Assembly (NCBI GenBank): GCA_964571225.1
Contig: CAZNBB010000153.1
Span: 1 to 7,952 of the forward strand
Direction: 5' to 3'
Origin: DATFML01 sp964571225
Lineage (GTDB): Bacteria > Pseudomonadota > Gammaproteobacteria > DATFLG01
DNA: 7,952 bases
The position numbers were made by a program, and so were the translations under genes. This document shows positions 5,734-7,952 of the stretch, one piece after another; the first letter of the stretch is position 1; each line of letters opens with the position of its first letter. The notes beneath the pieces were generated by a model. It saw only the letters and a program-made list of their open reading frames with translations. It did not search any database and was not told the origin of the DNA.

Positions 5734-7023
5734 ATGGCAGATTTCCTGTTCAACTACGCCGGCTATATCGCCATCGTCCTTTTGTTTCTGTTCATGATTC
5801 TCGGCGTTCCCGTGTTTGTTTCCATGGGTTTGAGCGCGCTGTTTGCCAGCCTGTTAATCAACGATCCGAGCCACGTGTTGCGCACTTTCATCCAGACCAC
5901 CTGGCAGAGTGCATCGATCTTCGAGATGGTGGCGCTCCCCTTGTTCATATTCACCGGCACAATCATGCAGTGCACGGACGCGGGACGCGATCTTTTCGCC
6001 GTAACCAAGGCGTGGGTAGGCTCGGTGTCAAATTCCTTGGGCGTTGCCACGATTCTCGCGTGCGGGATATTCGCGGCCATCAGCGGATCCAGCATTGCGA
6101 CCGCTGCAACCGTCGGGTTGGTGGCAATACCACTCTTACGGGAGGAGTCTTACGGGGATCGGCGATCGACCGGGTTCGTGGCCGGAGGCGGCACCCTCGG
6201 GATTATCATCCCGCCGTCGATACCCCTCATTCTCTACGGCGTGATGACCGAAACATCCATCGGTCAGCTGTTTATAGCCGGGATCGTGCCCGGCATCGTG
6301 ATGTTGTCCCTGTTTGCCATCTATGTGTACGTCAGCCGGCCCCGCGTGCGCGTCATGCATTCCATGACGGCGGCCGAGCGCTGGCGTACGACAGGCAACT
6401 CGATCGGCATCATCCTGTTGCCCATCGCCATCATTGCCGCCATATACACGGGCGTATTCACGCCGACCGAGGTGGGGGCATTATCGGTGGTCTACGTGGT
6501 GGCACTTGGCTTCGTGCAACGACGTCTGACTTGGTCCAAGTTGCGGGCCGCGGCGCTGCTTGCAACCAAGACGACAGGCATGCTTTACATGCTGATCGTG
6601 TTCGGGCAGTACTTTGCGCATTTCCTGACCTACGAGCAGATCCCGCAGGTCATAGCCAATGCCATTGTCGCGAATGCAGGCGGGGTGGGCGCAGTGACGC
6701 TGATGATTCTCACCTACGTCGTCCTCGGGATGTTTCTCGAGAGCACGGCGATGTTGCTGATCTCCATTCCGATATTCGCCCCGGTAGCACAACAGGCGGG
6801 CATGACTCCGATTACATTCGGCGTCTTCGCTTGCGTGGCAATGGAAATTGCGCAGATATCGCCGCCGGTGGGTGTCAATCTTTTCACGATTAATGGTATT
6901 ACGCGAATTCCGCTCTGGACCATCGCTAAGGGCGCCATGCCGTTTTTGGTGATGCAGATCATCATGCTTTATCTCGTCTACTATCTGCCGGCCCTGACGC
7001 TGTGGTTGCCGGGAACCACCTAG
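5734..7023 (+). CDS. dctM: TRAP transporter large permease (DctM family)
   Basis: This is the transport channel subunit, which moves substrate with sodium (or proton) ions down an electrochemical gradient. The 429-residue length is normal, and the protein is hydrophobic throughout, with roughly 11-13 membrane spans. Family signatures are intact: ALPLFIFTGTIM (67-78), SGSSIATAATVG (117-128) and GIIIPPSIPLILYG (156-169). AGIVPG (182-187) and the C-terminal ISPPVGVN (375-382) are also present; the last two PP-containing regions are the re-entrant, ion-binding parts of these elevator-type transporters. The start at 5734 follows a GGGGGA stretch (5720-5725). No frameshift or missing motif is seen, so the transporter should be functional. 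The next gene begins 35 bp later with no hairpin terminator between them, which places it in the same operon. Confidence 0.96.
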   Translation: MADFLFNYAGYIAIVLLFLFMILGVPVFVSMGLSALFASLLINDPSHVLRTFIQTTWQSASIFEMVALPLFIFTGTIMQCTDAGRDLFAVTKAWVGSVSNSLGVATILACGIFAAISGSSIATAATVGLVAIPLLREESYGDRRSTGFVAGGGTLGIIIPPSIPLILYGVMTETSIGQLFIAGIVPGIVMLSLFAIYVYVSRPRVRVMHSMTAAERWRTTGNSIGIILLPIAIIAAIYTGVFTPTEVGALSVVYVVALGFVQRRLTWSKLRAAALLATKTTGMLYMLIVFGQYFAHFLTYEQIPQVIANAIVANAGGVGAVTLMILTYVVLGMFLESTAMLLISIPIFAPVAQQAGMTPITFGVFACVAMEIAQISPPVGVNLFTINGITRIPLWTIAKGAMPFLVMQIIMLYLVYYLPALTLWLPGTT

Positions 7024-7058
7024 ATTCAATTTTTTGCGAACGTAATGGGGTGATGGCA

Positions 7059-7952
7059 ATGAAACTGACCGAGTACGAGCAGGCCATGCTGGCGGGGGAG
7101 TTCGGTGAGCCGAAACGGCGCGCTATCGAGCAGCAGATACAGGTGGGCCAGTTCTTCGATGCGGAGGATTTCGTCGAGATCAGTCAGGCGCACATCATGG
7201 GGGATACGGAGTCGTTGGGAGCCGCCGGCGTCGCCTTTCTGGAAACCATTGCCGCCTACCCGGAAGCGGAGCGCCGAGTCAGCGTACCGACCATCACTGA
7301 TCCGAGAGGGATCGACATGTGCAGGTACCGGCAGCTCAAGCAGCGCAGCGAGTGGGCGACGCTCGAGCAGCGGGCCATTGACGCCATGCGGGCGTTGGGG
7401 ATTCTGATGACCGATACCTGTATCAATTACCAAACGGTGCAGGCACCCGTGCCCGGCCAGCATCTGGCATTTGGGGATACCGGGGTGGTGATCTACTCCA
7501 ACAGCGTCTGCGGGGCGCGGAGCAATTTCGAGGGGGGGCCTGCCGCTCTGGCTGCGGCGCTGACAGGGCGTACGCCACGTTACGGCTACCATCTGGACCG
7601 GTGCCGCCAGGGGACGCATTTGTTCGAAGTCCAATTCGAGCCCAAGAACCTGACGGAATGGGGAGCCCTTGGGGCCATCGTCGGACGCCGCTCAGGCTCG
7701 TACTGGACAGTACCCGTACTGACCAACCTTGACACAGAACCTGGTTCCGACGAGCTAAAGCACTTCGGGGCGGCCATGGCAAGCTACGGATCTGTTCCCC
7801 TGTTCCACATCGTGGGGGTGACCCCCGAGGCTCACGATGTCGAGAGCCAATTCGAAGGGAACGTCCCGGATCCCACCCCTATCACCCGTACGGACCTGCA
7901 GGATTTCTACGATTCTTTCGGGCGGCACGACGAGCAAGTGGATGTGGTCGTG
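7059..7952 (+). CDS. Aconitase X (AcnX, DUF521) catalytic/large subunit, 3' end beyond window
   Basis: An uninterrupted frame of 298 codons runs to the window edge. It matches the AcnX family: an N-terminal LTEYEQAMLAGEFG and a SQAHIMGDTESLGAAG segment. The first iron-binding cysteine motif is DTCINYQ (C121). A second block, FGDTGVVIYSNSVCGARSNF (C151), leads into GGPAALAAALTGRTPRYGYH. AcnX enzymes are iron- or Fe-S-dependent hydro-lyases of the aconitase superfamily. Bacterial members characterised so far dehydrate cis-3-hydroxy-L-proline; archaeal ones act on mevalonate 5-phosphate. The family's third cysteine motif normally follows VDxVxxG, and the window stops inside that stretch. The ATG at 7059 is preferred over the in-frame ATG at 7053 because GGGGTG (7047-7052) is 6 nt before it. 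There is no swivel domain (DUF126) at the N-terminus, so one is expected in a separate gene or downstream. Context with TRAP and GntR genes suggests catabolism of an imported substrate. Confidence 0.9.
   Translation, partial: MKLTEYEQAMLAGEFGEPKRRAIEQQIQVGQFFDAEDFVEISQAHIMGDTESLGAAGVAFLETIAAYPEAERRVSVPTITDPRGIDMCRYRQLKQRSEWATLEQRAIDAMRALGILMTDTCINYQTVQAPVPGQHLAFGDTGVVIYSNSVCGARSNFEGGPAALAAALTGRTPRYGYHLDRCRQGTHLFEVQFEPKNLTEWGALGAIVGRRSGSYWTVPVLTNLDTEPGSDELKHFGAAMASYGSVPLFHIVGVTPEAHDVESQFEGNVPDPTPITRTDLQDFYDSFGRHDEQVDVVV

Overview
The window looks like a chromosomal segment of a gammaproteobacterium with moderately high GC. The order uvrC-pgsA-tRNA-Gly and the close likeness of UvrC to the E. 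coli type support this placement. I cannot name a genus from the sequence alone; a purple-sulfur or halophile-type lineage (Chromatiales or relatives) is only a guess.

Region 1 (1-2700) is housekeeping and all on the plus strand. It holds the last 26 codons of an unrecognised gene, then uvrC (nucleotide excision repair), pgsA (phosphatidylglycerophosphate synthase) and a tRNA-Gly(GCC). The tRNA has its own sigma70-type promoter and is followed by a strong, nearly symmetric hairpin terminator.

Region 2 (2791-7952) is accessory and metabolic. A GntR-family regulator with a UTRA-type sensor domain lies on the minus strand. It is divergent from a plus-strand operon with a complete tripartite TRAP transporter (DctP binding protein, DctQ small permease, DctM large permease). 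The operon continues into the first 298 codons of an aconitase X (AcnX, DUF521) large-subunit gene that runs off the window end. The simplest reading is a substrate-inducible uptake and dehydration locus: the TRAP system imports a small carboxylate or imino acid, AcnX dehydrates it or a derivative, and the GntR protein senses it. Characterised bacterial AcnX proteins are cis-3-hydroxy-L-proline dehydratases, so a hydroxyproline-type substrate is the leading but unproven hypothesis.

The 586-bp divergent intergenic region (3592-4177) holds the most notable non-coding structure. Two near-identical 14-bp palindromic boxes lie 20 bp apart (3655-3668 and 3675-3688) and are probably the regulator's operator. 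A 9-bp perfect inverted repeat (3700-3742) follows. The remaining roughly 435 bp show no convincing gene. By hand sampling, GC appears lower in the TRAP genes than in uvrC, which together with the tRNA border hints at an acquired cassette. No integrase or attachment-site duplication is visible.
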